Shown piece after piece: positions 24,233 through 32,905 of a stretch of DNA of 64,000 bases. Origin of the DNA: 55-13 sp964501275 (GTDB lineage: Bacteria > Armatimonadota > Fimbriimonadia > Fimbriimonadales > Fimbriimonadaceae). A program made the position numbers and the translations under genes. The stretch lies in contig CAZCSP010000008.1 in assembly GCA_964501275.1 (NCBI GenBank), positions 1 to 64,000 of the forward strand. Direction: 5' to 3'. The notes below the pieces were generated by a model. The model was not told the DNA's origin. It ran no database searches and saw nothing but the letters and a program-made list of their open reading frames with translations. How positions within the stretch are numbered: position 1 is the stretch's first letter; each line of letters opens with the position of its first letter.

Positions 24233-25248
24233 TCCGATTCGTTGATTTTGCGGATGATCTCGTCGGTGTACTCTTTAGTGGTCGCCGTTCCGCCAAGGTC
24301 ACCGGTGACGTGTTGGCCCTCTACGCAAACCTTGAGCACCGCGCGGCCAATCTTGTTGGCCCGGTCATTTTCCCCCAGGTGGCGAAGCATCATCAGGGCG
24401 CTGAACAGGAGGGCGGTCGGGTTGGCAAGATCTTTGCCCGCGATGTCGGGCGCCGAGCCGTGGACGGCCTCGAAGACCGCGCAATCCTTGCCAATGTTCG
24501 CTCCCGGCGCCAAGCCTAAGCCGCCGACGAGGCCCGCGCAGAGGTCGCTCACGATGTCGCCGTAAAGGTTCTCTGTCACCAAAACGTCGAACTGTTCAGG
24601 CCGGGTGACCAGTTGCATACAGCAGTTGTCGACGATAATGTCGTCCGCCGTGATGTCGGGATAGTTGGCCGCCGACTTGTAGAACTCCTCCAAGAAGAGG
24701 CCATCCGCCAGTTTCATGATGTTGGCCTTGTGGATCGCCGTGACGCGCTTGCGGCCCTGCTTCACCGCCATATCGAACGCGAAGTCGCACAGCCGCTTGC
24801 AACCGGGGCGGGTGATGACCTTGATCGCTTGGGCCATGTCGGGGTGGGGCATGAACTCGATGCCGGAATAGAGGTCCTCTGTATTCTCCCGAACGATGAT
24901 CACGTCGATGCGGACGTCGGCAAAGTGGCCTTTGAGGCCAGGCAGAGACTTCGCCGGGCGGACGTTGGCATAGAGGTCCAGGGCCTTGCGGAGAGCGACG
25001 TTGGCGCTGACGTGGCCCCCGCCGACCGGCGTCGTGGTGGGGCCTTTGAGGGCCAAGCCGATCTCGCGAATCGCCTCGATCGTATCCACCGGCATCGCGG
25101 CCTTGCCTTTCTCGACCGCTCCCAACCCGGCCTCCAGGTAGACCCAGTCGGCCTCAAACCCGGTGGTGTCGAGAACTCGGAGGACGGCGGCAGTAATCTC
25201 TGGCCCAATGCCATCCCCAGGGATGAGGGCGATTCGTCGTTTGGACAT
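24229..25248 (-). CDS. Isocitrate/isopropylmalate dehydrogenase family protein (NAD-type isocitrate dehydrogenase likely)
   Basis: This 339-residue protein starts MSKRRIALIPGDGIGPEITA. I rejected the upstream extension to 25362, which reads as intergenic sequence. The substrate motif VRENTEDLYSGIEF, the Arg-rich IKVITRPGCKRLCDFAFDMA, the catalytic KANIMKLADGLFLEEF and the metal-binding region VDNCCMQLVTRPEQFDVLVT are present. ENTEDLYSGIE favours NAD-dependent isocitrate dehydrogenase over 3-isopropylmalate dehydrogenase. It would convert isocitrate to 2-oxoglutarate. It is coupled to rmlD by a 4-nt overlap, an odd pairing that may be only positional. Confidence 0.9.
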   Translation of the reverse strand: MSKRRIALIPGDGIGPEITAAVLRVLDTTGFEADWVYLEAGLGAVEKGKAAMPVDTIEAIREIGLALKGPTTTPVGGGHVSANVALRKALDLYANVRPAKSLPGLKGHFADVRIDVIIVRENTEDLYSGIEFMPHPDMAQAIKVITRPGCKRLCDFAFDMAVKQGRKRVTAIHKANIMKLADGLFLEEFYKSAANYPDITADDIIVDNCCMQLVTRPEQFDVLVTENLYGDIVSDLCAGLVGGLGLAPGANIGKDCAVFEAVHGSAPDIAGKDLANPTALLFSALMMLRHLGENDRANKIGRAVLKVCVEGQHVTGDLGGTATTKEYTDEIIRKINESE

Positions 25249-25405
25249 CACTGGTAATGTTGGCTGGTTTGCCCAGAGTATTGATAGGGGAGTGCGGCGG
25301 GCGTTGGGTTTTAGGTGTTGTGCGCTTGGTTTTGGGCCTAGTGCCGAACGCCAAAAACCCATTGGGCGCTTCCTTGAAAATAGAGTTTCGACTCCGTATC
25401 ATATA

Positions 25406-25594
25406 ATGATGACCGGGAAGGAACTCGTTAAGAAGCTGGAGGCCAACGGATGGGTCCTCGACCATGTCAACGGGAGTCACCACATCATGAAGAAAGAGGG
25501 CGCTTCTAGTCACCTCTCCATTCCGGTTCATAGCGGCAAAGACCTTAGGAAGGGCTTGTTGCACAAGATTCTAAAGGAAGCAGGTCTCAAATGA
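25406..25594 (+). CDS. hicA: HicA-type mRNA interferase toxin
   Basis: This protein of 61-62 residues (ATG 25406 or 25409) has the double-stranded-RNA-binding-like HicA fold: TGKELVKKLEANGWVLDHVN, then GSHHIMKKEG, with the catalytic His at the usual place, and HSGKDLRKGLLHKILKEAGL. HicA cuts mRNA on ribosomes unless bound by HicB. Its stop overlaps the antitoxin start by 4 nt. A TATAAT box lies at 25402-25407, on top of the start codons; I see no good -35 at 17 bp, so I do not call it a promoter. Confidence 0.88.
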   Translation: MMTGKELVKKLEANGWVLDHVNGSHHIMKKEGASSHLSIPVHSGKDLRKGLLHKILKEAGLK

Positions 25595-25845
25595 AGGAAC
25601 ACGCCACCTATCAAGTCGTTCTCACTGAAGCAGAAGAGGGAGGCTATATTGTCTCCGTCCCCGATATCGAGGGATGCTACACCGAAGGCGACACGATGGA
25701 GGAAGCGCTTGCCATGGCAAGGGAAGCTATCGAGGGCATGCTCGTATCGATAGCGAAATCGGGCAGGCCCATCCCCAAGCCTGCTTCCGTCGCCTTGCCC
25801 GTCGATGTCCTTTTGCCCGCCAGCCAAGAACGGATTGTCGCGTGA
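25591..25845 (+). CDS. hicB: HicB-type antitoxin
   Basis: This 84-residue protein has the HicB partial RNase-H fold: TYQVVLTEAEEGGYIVSVPD, IEGCYTEGDTMEEALAMARE, then AIEGMLVSIAKSGRPIPKP. There is no C-terminal helix-turn-helix or ribbon-helix-helix, so autoregulation through this subunit is doubtful. It is coupled to hicA by ATGA. The GCYTEG pattern with the following M-E-E-A is the family hallmark. Confidence 0.9.
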   Translation: MKEHATYQVVLTEAEEGGYIVSVPDIEGCYTEGDTMEEALAMAREAIEGMLVSIAKSGRPIPKPASVALPVDVLLPASQERIVA

Positions 25846-25988
25846 TGACAATCTGAACGGTTCGGCGTACATCAGGCTGCCCTACCTTTTGGGCGTCTTA
25901 TGGCGCTCAAGCTACTGGACCTCGCTTGCCGCAGATCGCAGTTCTTTGAGTGGCGGTTGTAGCCAGATCGTGTTATCATGCCAGCAAT

Positions 25989-26918
25989 ATGGTTCTCGCT
26001 ATCGCCATTGCTCTGCTGAATCAAAACAGCCTAGATGTGGTGGGTCTGGTAAGAGACGGCGAATACGAACGAATCAAACTCCAACAAGGCACTCGCTCCC
26101 TGCCTATGGCAAGCTACTTGGCGAAAGGAGATAGAAGGCTCTTTTGGTTTGAACCCAATCCCACCGAGCCTCTGTTGGCTTGTGTAACAGCGTCCTCAGA
26201 GATTGATGTCTATGACGGGTTCCTCCAACAGCCTATCGCCACGCATAAACCCCAACACGGCCGACTCGTTGGTCTCAGGTGGAGAGCAAAGGATGAGTTG
26301 GTGTTCGGAGTGGGTGGCGCCAGGGATGGGAATGAAATTGAGATTTGGACTTGGCGGCCAAAATCTGCGGCAACTCCCAAGCTGGTTCGAGTAGTGGCAG
26401 ATCAGTGGTCTGCGGCAGAGGCGCTTCGAGGCGTCAAGATTGATGAGGCAAAAGTCGCCATCCCTGGCGGAGAGCGGCGGGAGTTGGATATCTGGGACCT
26501 CAAAATGCAGGGTCTTTTCCCACTTGCGTTCCACGTTGCCGCTTCGCCCGACGAGAGTTTTTCGGTTAACGCCAGTGGCGATCTTGTGAAGTTCTTTCAA
26601 GGCGATATGCAGGACTGGAAAACCATTGCGAGATTTCCGGGCGACCGTATCGCTGGTATCAGGGAGTCTGGTCAAGCGAATCTTTCTGTAACTATTGTGA
26701 AGTCCCCGAGCGAACCCATGTGGTCGAAGCTGGGAGGTGTTCGGACTCAGCTGAGCGACGTTGGAGCTAAGAGCGTTGAGCGTGAGGCTTACCGGACTGT
26801 CTTCATCAACCGAAGGGGCCAACTATCCTCTCCCGTTCCCCTTGCATACGCTTGTGAAGTGCTTTGGGCTGGGCAAATATCGTCTGGCGATAAGGATAGG
26901 CTACAGCATTGGCGGTGA
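25989..26918 (+). CDS. Hypothetical beta-propeller-like protein
   Basis: This 309-residue protein starts at ATG 25989 (MVLAIAIALLNQNSLDVVGL), whose hydrophobic start could be a weak export signal. Strand-rich units such as RLFWFEPNPTEPLLACVTAS, LVGLRWRAKDELVFGVGG and DESFSVNASGDLVKFFQGD suggest a six- or seven-bladed propeller, but no WD motif is strict. No operon partner is visible. The following 150 bp up to the next gene show nothing of note. Confidence 0.55.
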   Translation: MVLAIAIALLNQNSLDVVGLVRDGEYERIKLQQGTRSLPMASYLAKGDRRLFWFEPNPTEPLLACVTASSEIDVYDGFLQQPIATHKPQHGRLVGLRWRAKDELVFGVGGARDGNEIEIWTWRPKSAATPKLVRVVADQWSAAEALRGVKIDEAKVAIPGGERRELDIWDLKMQGLFPLAFHVAASPDESFSVNASGDLVKFFQGDMQDWKTIARFPGDRIAGIRESGQANLSVTIVKSPSEPMWSKLGGVRTQLSDVGAKSVEREAYRTVFINRRGQLSSPVPLAYACEVLWAGQISSGDKDRLQHWR

Positions 26919-27069
26919 GGTTGTAGCTGATGCAACCAGAAACGTTTCGTTGGGCTCGGGGCGCGCACCATCCGGCTCCTGGTGATTATGCGGGCTTGTT
27001 CAGGCTGGCCAGTGGACCCAAAAACAATCACGAAACGACAAGTTTGGTAGAACGTCGTAGAATATTACT

Positions 27070-28482
27070 ATGAAGCACCGACGGAAGCTGTTTCCCCTTC
27101 TGGCCTTTGTGGCCTGCTTTGGGCTGATCTTCACGACAGCCTATGGCGACGATCCTTTCCAGAGGGGTCGTGGAGGCGGCTCGTCGGGAGGTTCGGGTGG
27201 AGGGCAACGATCCGACCCGCCAAAGCGGCAGGATCCCCCGAGACAAGACCCGCCCAGACGGCAAGACCCACCTCGTCAAGATCCTCCGAGACAGGACCCA
27301 CCCCGGAGGCAAGACCCTCCGCGCCAGGATCCCCCTCGACAGGACCCGCCCCGGCGACAATATCCGCCTCGTCAGGATCCCCCACGTCAGGACCCGCCTC
27401 GACGCCAAGATCCGCCCCGGCAGGACCCTCCGCGACAGGATCCTCCTCGACGGCAAGATCCACCTCGCCAAGATCCTCCAACCCGGCAAGACCCTCCGCG
27501 AAGACAGGATCCGCCAAGACAGGACCCTCCCACGCGGCAGGACCCACCCACCCGCCAGGATCCGCCGGTAAGGCAGGACCCGCCCGGTCGGCAGAACGAT
27601 CCGCCGAATCGTGGAGGAGGCCCCGCACGGGTTCCCACCCCGAGGGATACCCCGCCCAAGATTTTCAATCCTGACCAGAAGGTCAATGACAATCTGCTCA
27701 CCCGCAAGTCGGGAAGAAGCGGAAACACCCAGTATGGCTCTAACAGCAATGGGCGTCGGGATGGACAAAAGGGCGGCCCAGTCTCTTTCGACCGGATTCC
27801 GGTCGATGTGAAGCGAGGCTCCCTGAGTTCGCAAGTGCGACGGTCAGACGACATCCGCATTGGCAACTCGCGCATCCGCACGGGTTACTACCACTACGAT
27901 TCGCGGTGGAGGGATGACTACTTCTTCTACGCGTTCTACGTCTTCGACCCGTTCGGAGCCGACTTCTGCTTCTCACCGTGGTACTACTATCCCCAGCTCC
28001 CGCCTTACTTCAGCACAAGGCGATGCTACTTCCCGACGTATTACAGCGCTTGGACGCCGTTCTACGGGGTGCGATACCAGTATCAGCAGCCGAGCCGGGA
28101 GTATTGGAACCGCGACTATAACGAGCTCGACTACGTGATCGAGGATATCACCTACGCGTTCTTGGATGGAGACCGCCGGTCCATCGACCGCCTGGTTCCC
28201 CGCCGAGGCAACGTCGCGATCGTCATCGACGGCCGCTACGCCTACTCTCTCCAGCCTGAGGACTTCTATGACACGCTCATGGACGCCACTCAAAACACGA
28301 ACACGCGGGACTACAAGATCCTTGACGTGCAGTATCGCAAGGACGTAGCCAGCGTCTTCGCCCGACACGACTTCGACGACCCCTGGGGCCGAAGAACGTC
28401 GGTCTACCACTACTTCAGACTAGAGCCCGAAGGCCGAAACTGGGTAGTGAAAGAGTTCGGGACAAGCAACACCCGCTGGTGA
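27070..28482 (+). CDS. Secreted protein with Arg-Gln-Asp-Pro-Pro repeats
   Basis: This 470-residue protein has a signal peptide (LFPLLAFVACFGLIFTTAYG), a Gly/Ser linker, then a repeat tract (about residues 50-180) built from 5-residue RQDPP and 6-residue RRQDPP units in a 6+5+5 pattern of 16 residues (48 nt). The tract is highly charged and proline-rich, probably an extended polymer able to span or bind the cell wall. After a linker comes a Tyr-rich region (YYHYDSRWRDDYFFYAFYVF) and a C-terminal globular domain (IEDITYAFLDGDRRSIDRLV to RLEPEGRNWVVKEFG). The function is unknown. Confidence 0.8.
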   Translation: MKHRRKLFPLLAFVACFGLIFTTAYGDDPFQRGRGGGSSGGSGGGQRSDPPKRQDPPRQDPPRRQDPPRQDPPRQDPPRRQDPPRQDPPRQDPPRRQYPPRQDPPRQDPPRRQDPPRQDPPRQDPPRRQDPPRQDPPTRQDPPRRQDPPRQDPPTRQDPPTRQDPPVRQDPPGRQNDPPNRGGGPARVPTPRDTPPKIFNPDQKVNDNLLTRKSGRSGNTQYGSNSNGRRDGQKGGPVSFDRIPVDVKRGSLSSQVRRSDDIRIGNSRIRTGYYHYDSRWRDDYFFYAFYVFDPFGADFCFSPWYYYPQLPPYFSTRRCYFPTYYSAWTPFYGVRYQYQQPSREYWNRDYNELDYVIEDITYAFLDGDRRSIDRLVPRRGNVAIVIDGRYAYSLQPEDFYDTLMDATQNTNTRDYKILDVQYRKDVASVFARHDFDDPWGRRTSVYHYFRLEPEGRNWVVKEFGTSNTRW

Positions 28483-28493
28483 GAAGGGATTGA

Positions 28494-28521
28494 GGGAATG
28501 AGGAGGTTCTGCCTCATTCCC
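28494..28521 (+). terminator. Terminator-like hairpin after the repeat protein
   Basis: A 10-bp stem GGGAATGAGG/CCTCATTCCC with an 8-nt loop begins 12 bp after the stop and is followed by TTCC rather than a T-run. It may stop or stabilise the transcript. Confidence 0.5.
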
Positions 28522-28643
28522 TTCCTCCCTCTTCTTGGGAACCTTGCAAGCTTTGCGACCCGTCCCGCGGCCACGGCTATGTGAAATACCAGCAAGAAGT
28601 GGCCCCGTTGTCGGCTACACTGGTACGGTATCGAGGTGAAGCG

Positions 28644-29138
28644 ATGGAACGCATGATGCCCATAGATTTGGAACGGGCCGAACTTCAGAAAAGTTTTCGA
28701 GGTTACGACCGCAACCAGGTTCAAGCCCTTTTACAGCGAGCGGCCAAGGAGATGGCCACCCTGCGAAGCGAGATTGAGTCTGCCCAGGCCGAGATCGGAA
28801 AGCTAAGACAAGAGGTCGAGAGCTTTCGCGCCCAGGAGAACACGCTCAAAGAAGCCCTGATCCTGGCCCAAAAGACCGCCGACGAGACCCGAGCCGCCGC
28901 CCACAAGGAGTCGGACTTGATCGTGGAACAGGCGCGGCAGAAGTCCACTGACGTCGAGGCCCAGATGCAGTCCAAGATCAACGACCTGCGTTGGGAGTTG
29001 GAGCGGCTGAGACTGGACAAGCAGAAGTTCTTGAACAGCTATCGCGGGATGCTGGAAGCCCAGCTTCGGGACATCGCCGAGATGGGAGGGTTCGCGGTGG
29101 TGGAGGGCGACGCCATTGCCCAAGCCGCCGAAGCCTGA
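28644..29138 (+). CDS. DivIVA/GpsB-like coiled-coil protein
   Basis: This 164-residue protein starts at ATG 28644 with a good GAGGTGA site upstream. The N-terminal IDLERAELQKSFRGYDRNQV matches the DivIVA membrane-targeting domain (F-x-R-G-Y-x3-Q-V), followed by a long coiled coil from about residue 30 (EMATLRSEIESAQAEIGKLR through ARQKSTDVEAQMQSKINDLR). DivIVA-type proteins sit at curved membranes and organise growth or division. It overlaps the DUF167 gene by 23 nt. Confidence 0.88.
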   Translation: MERMMPIDLERAELQKSFRGYDRNQVQALLQRAAKEMATLRSEIESAQAEIGKLRQEVESFRAQENTLKEALILAQKTADETRAAAHKESDLIVEQARQKSTDVEAQMQSKINDLRWELERLRLDKQKFLNSYRGMLEAQLRDIAEMGGFAVVEGDAIAQAAEA

Positions 29139-29400
29139 CCCCGCCACCTTTACCGTCCGGGTCGTACCTCGGTCGAGCCAAAACAAGATCGAAGTCCAGA
29201 AAGACGGGTCGCTGAAGGTCTGGGTGAACTCGCCGCCAGTAGATGGAGAAGCCAACAAAGCCGTCTGCGACCTGATCGCCAAGACCTTGCGGGTTCCCAA
29301 GTCGGCGGTGATTGTAGTCTCGGGACAGGCATCTCGGGAGAAGCGGATTCAGGTGGAGGGTATAGGCGCTGAGGAAGTGCGCTCCAAGTTGTCGGGATAA
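29116..29400 (+). CDS. DUF167 (YggU) family protein
   Basis: This 94-residue protein has the family motifs FTVRVVPRSSQNKIEVQKDG, VWVNSPPVDGEANKAVCDLI and SAVIVVSGQASREKRIQVEG. It starts at TTG 29116, inside the end of the DivIVA gene and in another frame, so it is translationally coupled. YggU-type genes often follow YggT/DivIVA division genes, which fits. The biochemical role is not established. Confidence 0.88.
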   Translation: MPKPPKPDPATFTVRVVPRSSQNKIEVQKDGSLKVWVNSPPVDGEANKAVCDLIAKTLRVPKSAVIVVSGQASREKRIQVEGIGAEEVRSKLSG

Positions 29401-29470
29401 ATCTTCCCATCAGCTTTTCCCCATGCTATAACAATCTAGAAACAGGATAGAGAAGAGTTATAGGTGAAAA

Positions 29471-31726
29471 ATGGGGACGTTGATTGTCTTGGCGGCGTTG
29501 ACGATGACCGCGGGGTCGGAGGGTTTGGTGGGTAGTCGGCTTGACTGGGGGACGAACGACGCCGGGTTGCCGGAGGTTCGATTGGGCGGCAAACCGCTCG
29601 TCGAGATTCAGCAAGGATCCACCAACCTGCCCAATATACGGGAAGACCAAGCTGGCATCTACTTCGATAACCGTTTCAAGCTGCCGGAATCGGGCAGTGG
29701 GCGGGGAGCGGAGTGGGGGTTGGTTCACCACATCCAGAACCCGCGCCACATCTGGATTCCCCACGTCTCGCCTTACGAAGACACCGTTATCGGCGACCAC
29801 TCCTTGCGGTCTCCCGCCATCCTCATCTCAGGAGAATCCCAGCTATTTGCCATCCTCATCGACCCCAACGATATCGCCGCCGCGCACAAGAACGGGTGGA
29901 ATATCTGGCTCGACTACGACCACCCCAACCGCACGATCAAGATCGCGGGCGGGGCCTATAAGGTTGGGAAATTCCATGTGGCCTACCAACCCACCGACCT
30001 CGCCTACAAGGGACAGGAGATTCGGATTCGGGTCCACATGGTGGCCAGCGACAAGAAGGAGCATCTGGAGAACCCCTACGGACTGATCGCCTCCGAACTC
30101 TGGAAACGCTGGGGCCGGGCAGGTTACCTCGCGGGAGGAAGCCAGCGGGCGTCCTTCCAGACCTACGCCAACCACGTCGTCAACTGGGCCTTCGCACCAG
30201 AGCCCAAGGGCTGGGGAGATACGGTCTGGCAACAGTTCACTGCTAACGGCCTGGAATGCGGCGCGCCCGCGTTTATCGTGGACGTGGCCCAGCATCCTTC
30301 TGTGCCGATGGACCAACGCAAGTGGCGAGAGCAAAGATCGGTGTGGAACCAGGCCTGGTTCTCTACTCAACGCACCGCAAACGGCCTGCTTCGCTACGCC
30401 CGTCGAACCCAATCCGAAGACCTGCAACGCCGCGCCCGCCTCATGACCAACGTCGCCCTCGCCGCGCCACAGAAGGACGGCCTCTTCCCCGCCGTCTACA
30501 CCACCGGGTCGGGGCAGTGGTACCAGCTTTACAAGGACACGGCGAGCTGGGATCAGGGACGGTGGACGAACTCGAACCGACGTCCCGGCGATGCCTCGGA
30601 GAACGCGATCCACATCCTGGATGCCTCTTTCACGGCAAGGCTCCTTCTGGAATGGGCCGACCTGAACCCCAAGCAGACCGAGGTCGTGGACTACGTTCTG
30701 CGCTACGCGGATCGACTGGTCAAGCTCCAAGCCATCGACGGGTCGTTTCCGGGTTGGGTAGAGCCAGATGGCAAAGTCCCTGAGACATTGAAAGCCGGGC
30801 CGGAATCGGCAATGAGCGCATCCTTCTTACTAGACTTGGTCAAACGTTTTCCCAAGCGACCGGAGTATCGACAAGCGGCGGAACGGGCTTTGACCTATCT
30901 AGAGAATGGACCTGTGAAAGAGAGCCGCTGGGAGGACTTCGAGACTTACTTCTCCTGTAGCCGCTGGGGCGAGGATCGGGTGGGCAAGATCATCGAGCGG
31001 AACGGGGTCTACAAGTCGAACACGTTCTCGCCGTTTTGGTGCGCCGAGGCGTTCTTGAAGGGTCACCAGGTACTGAAGGGTGGGAAGTATCTGGCGCTGG
31101 GCCGCCGATGCCTCGACGAACTGAGCCTCTACCAGCAGATTTGGGAACCCTCCAACATCCCCGCTCCGACCCACGGCGGGTTCGGGGTGATGAATGCGGA
31201 TGGCGAGTGGAACGACTCCCGCCAAAGCCTGTTCGCGCCCTTGTATCTGGAGTATTACCGAGCCACTGGCTTCCGCGACTATTTCGAGCGCGGCGTCTCC
31301 GCCCTCCGCGCCTCTTTCGCCATGATGTACTGCCCGGAGAACCAAGAAGTGAAGTCGGCCTATGAAGCCAAGCACCCGTTCTTCGGCCCCGAAAGCTACG
31401 GCTTCATGATGGAGAACATCGCCCACGGCGGCCCTGGACCCGGCCCGGACCAGATCGGCCCGTTCAACATCTTCACCTGGGGCAACGGTGCGGCGCTGGA
31501 AGCCGCCGCCAAAGTGCATGACCTCTATGGCGACATCTACGTGGACCTGGATCGGAAGGCGGCTTTTGGGATCGATGGAACGCAAGCCGAGTTGAAGGGA
31601 GATCGGCTGGAGATCGCGGGTCGGTATGGGCGGTCGGAGGTAGAGGTGGTCACCGCCAAGGGGAAGCGGGTGAAGGTCAAGATGGAGGCGGGCAAGGCTT
31701 CTGTGGATATTGCGAGGTTACGGTAG
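29471..31726 (+). CDS. Large alpha/alpha-toroid protein, putative polysaccharide-processing
   Basis: This 751-residue protein starts at ATG 29471 with AGGTGAAAA just upstream. An N-terminal beta-rich part (about 1-230) is followed by a helical toroid with Trp- and Arg-rich helices (for example NQAWFSTQRTANGLLRYARR). It is paralogous to the 933-residue protein at 40338: both share GGFGV-N-x-DGEWN/EYND, then DYFERGVSALRASFAMM or DYFERGVAAIRASMALI. Six-hairpin proteins include unsaturated glucuronyl hydrolases and heparinase-like lyases. The position beside a sugar ABC importer supports a role in carbohydrate breakdown; the exact enzyme is unknown. Confidence 0.6.
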   Translation: MGTLIVLAALTMTAGSEGLVGSRLDWGTNDAGLPEVRLGGKPLVEIQQGSTNLPNIREDQAGIYFDNRFKLPESGSGRGAEWGLVHHIQNPRHIWIPHVSPYEDTVIGDHSLRSPAILISGESQLFAILIDPNDIAAAHKNGWNIWLDYDHPNRTIKIAGGAYKVGKFHVAYQPTDLAYKGQEIRIRVHMVASDKKEHLENPYGLIASELWKRWGRAGYLAGGSQRASFQTYANHVVNWAFAPEPKGWGDTVWQQFTANGLECGAPAFIVDVAQHPSVPMDQRKWREQRSVWNQAWFSTQRTANGLLRYARRTQSEDLQRRARLMTNVALAAPQKDGLFPAVYTTGSGQWYQLYKDTASWDQGRWTNSNRRPGDASENAIHILDASFTARLLLEWADLNPKQTEVVDYVLRYADRLVKLQAIDGSFPGWVEPDGKVPETLKAGPESAMSASFLLDLVKRFPKRPEYRQAAERALTYLENGPVKESRWEDFETYFSCSRWGEDRVGKIIERNGVYKSNTFSPFWCAEAFLKGHQVLKGGKYLALGRRCLDELSLYQQIWEPSNIPAPTHGGFGVMNADGEWNDSRQSLFAPLYLEYYRATGFRDYFERGVSALRASFAMMYCPENQEVKSAYEAKHPFFGPESYGFMMENIAHGGPGPGPDQIGPFNIFTWGNGAALEAAAKVHDLYGDIYVDLDRKAAFGIDGTQAELKGDRLEIAGRYGRSEVEVVTAKGKRVKVKMEAGKASVDIARLR

Positions 31727-31790
31727 TTGTCTGAGTTGCTTTCCCTTCACCGCAAAGAAACGAAGAAACAAAGGACGCGAAGAAGGATTT

Positions 31791-32028
31791 TGTCTGCCTC
31801 AGGGCGCGCAAGCTGTTGGCTCACGCCTGCCACAGCCTTGCAGCCCTGAGGCTACGAGATTGTGGTCCAAGCCTCAGGGTTGTAGTTGTCTGCCTCAGGG
31901 CGCGCAAGACACTGGCTCACGCCTGCCACGTCCTTGCAGCCCTGAGGCTACGAGATTGTGGTCCAAGCCTCAGGGTTGTAAGTTGGTTATAAGTCAAGAC
32001 TCGCGGCAGGCGCACCCTGAGGCAGACA
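31791..32028. repeat. Tandem 95-bp duplication with CCTGAGG palindromes
   Basis: Copies 31791-31885 and 31887-31981 are about 93% identical in direct orientation (period 96). Each holds GTCTGCCTCAGGGCGCGCAAG and AGCCCTGAGGCTACGAGATT, then GGTCCAAGCCTCAGGGTTGT. A partial third, inverted copy ends at 32028 (ACCCTGAGGCAGACA). The repeats lie between the toroid protein and the convergent permease gene. Confidence 0.85.
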
Positions 32029-32056
32029 AACCTGACGCGCCCCAGACCAGAAGCTC

Positions 32057-32905
32057 CTACCCCTTCAATCCACCCAACGCAATCCCCTCCACGAAGTATC
32101 GCTGGGCCAGGAAGTAGACGATGACGACCGGGATCACGACGAAGGTGGCTCCCGCCATCAGGAGGGGCCAGCTCATGACGTAGTGGCCTGCCGACAGGGC
32201 GGAGATGGCGAGGGGGAGGGTGCGCATTTCGTCGCTTTTCACCACGATGAGCGGCCCCAGGAAGTCGTTCCAGGCCCCCAGGAAAGTGAAGACGCCGAGG
32301 GTGGCGAGGGCGGGCTTGGAGAGGGGGAGGACGATGCGGCGGAAGATGCCGTACTCGGTGGCCCCGTCCATCCGTGCCGCATCCAGATAGTCGTCGGGGA
32401 TGGTGAGCATGTATTGGCGCAGGAAGAAAATGCCAAACGCGCCCGCGAGGCCGGGGACGATCAGCCCTGGATAGCTGTCCAGCCAAGCCAACTGCTTCAG
32501 TAGGAGAAAGCTGGGGATCATCGTGACCTGGAACGGGATCATCAGGGTCGCGAGGACGCCGAGAAAGACCAGGTTGCGTCCCTTGAAGTCATACTTGGCA
32601 AACCCATAGGCGGCCAGCGCGTTGATGAAGATGCTCCCAACGGTGACGCAGACACTCACGATGATGCTGTTGAGAAAGAACCGGGCGAATGGGGCCGTCT
32701 TCCAAGCCTCGGCATAGTTCTCCCACCGCAACGGGAACGGCATCAGTTTGGGAGGCCAAGCGAAAGCCTCTGCATCGGTGCGCAAAGAAGTCAAGATCAT
32801 CCAGAGGAACGGCACCATCATGGCGAGGCCGACCAGCGTCACGACCATCCAAACGGAGCTACGAACGACTTTGCCAAGGAGGGTGGTCGCCTTGTCTACT
32901 GCCAT
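32057..32905 (-). CDS. Sugar ABC transporter permease (MalG-like)
   Basis: This 282-residue permease starts at ATG 32905 (MAVDKATTLLGKVV), overlapping the upstream permease gene by 10 nt. It has six membrane segments and the EAA-type coupling motif DAARMDGATEYGIFRRIVLP. This is the second permease of a carbohydrate-uptake ABC importer of the CUT1 group. No ATPase gene is present in the operon, so a shared ATPase elsewhere probably serves it. Confidence 0.92.
   Translation of the reverse strand: MAVDKATTLLGKVVRSSVWMVVTLVGLAMMVPFLWMILTSLRTDAEAFAWPPKLMPFPLRWENYAEAWKTAPFARFFLNSIIVSVCVTVGSIFINALAAYGFAKYDFKGRNLVFLGVLATLMIPFQVTMIPSFLLLKQLAWLDSYPGLIVPGLAGAFGIFFLRQYMLTIPDDYLDAARMDGATEYGIFRRIVLPLSKPALATLGVFTFLGAWNDFLGPLIVVKSDEMRTLPLAISALSAGHYVMSWPLLMAGATFVVIPVVIVYFLAQRYFVEGIALGGLKG

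Noticed and set aside
25374..25414. Promoter for hicA
   Set aside because: TATAAT at 25402 overlaps the start codons and TTGAAA lies 22 bp away, so the geometry is wrong.
27192..27605. CRISPR array
   Set aside because: The regular 48-nt periodicity is a coding proline-rich tract with no variable spacers.
31791..31981. CRISPR array or CRISPR-like repeat
   Set aside because: Only two full copies with 95-bp units and no unique spacers.
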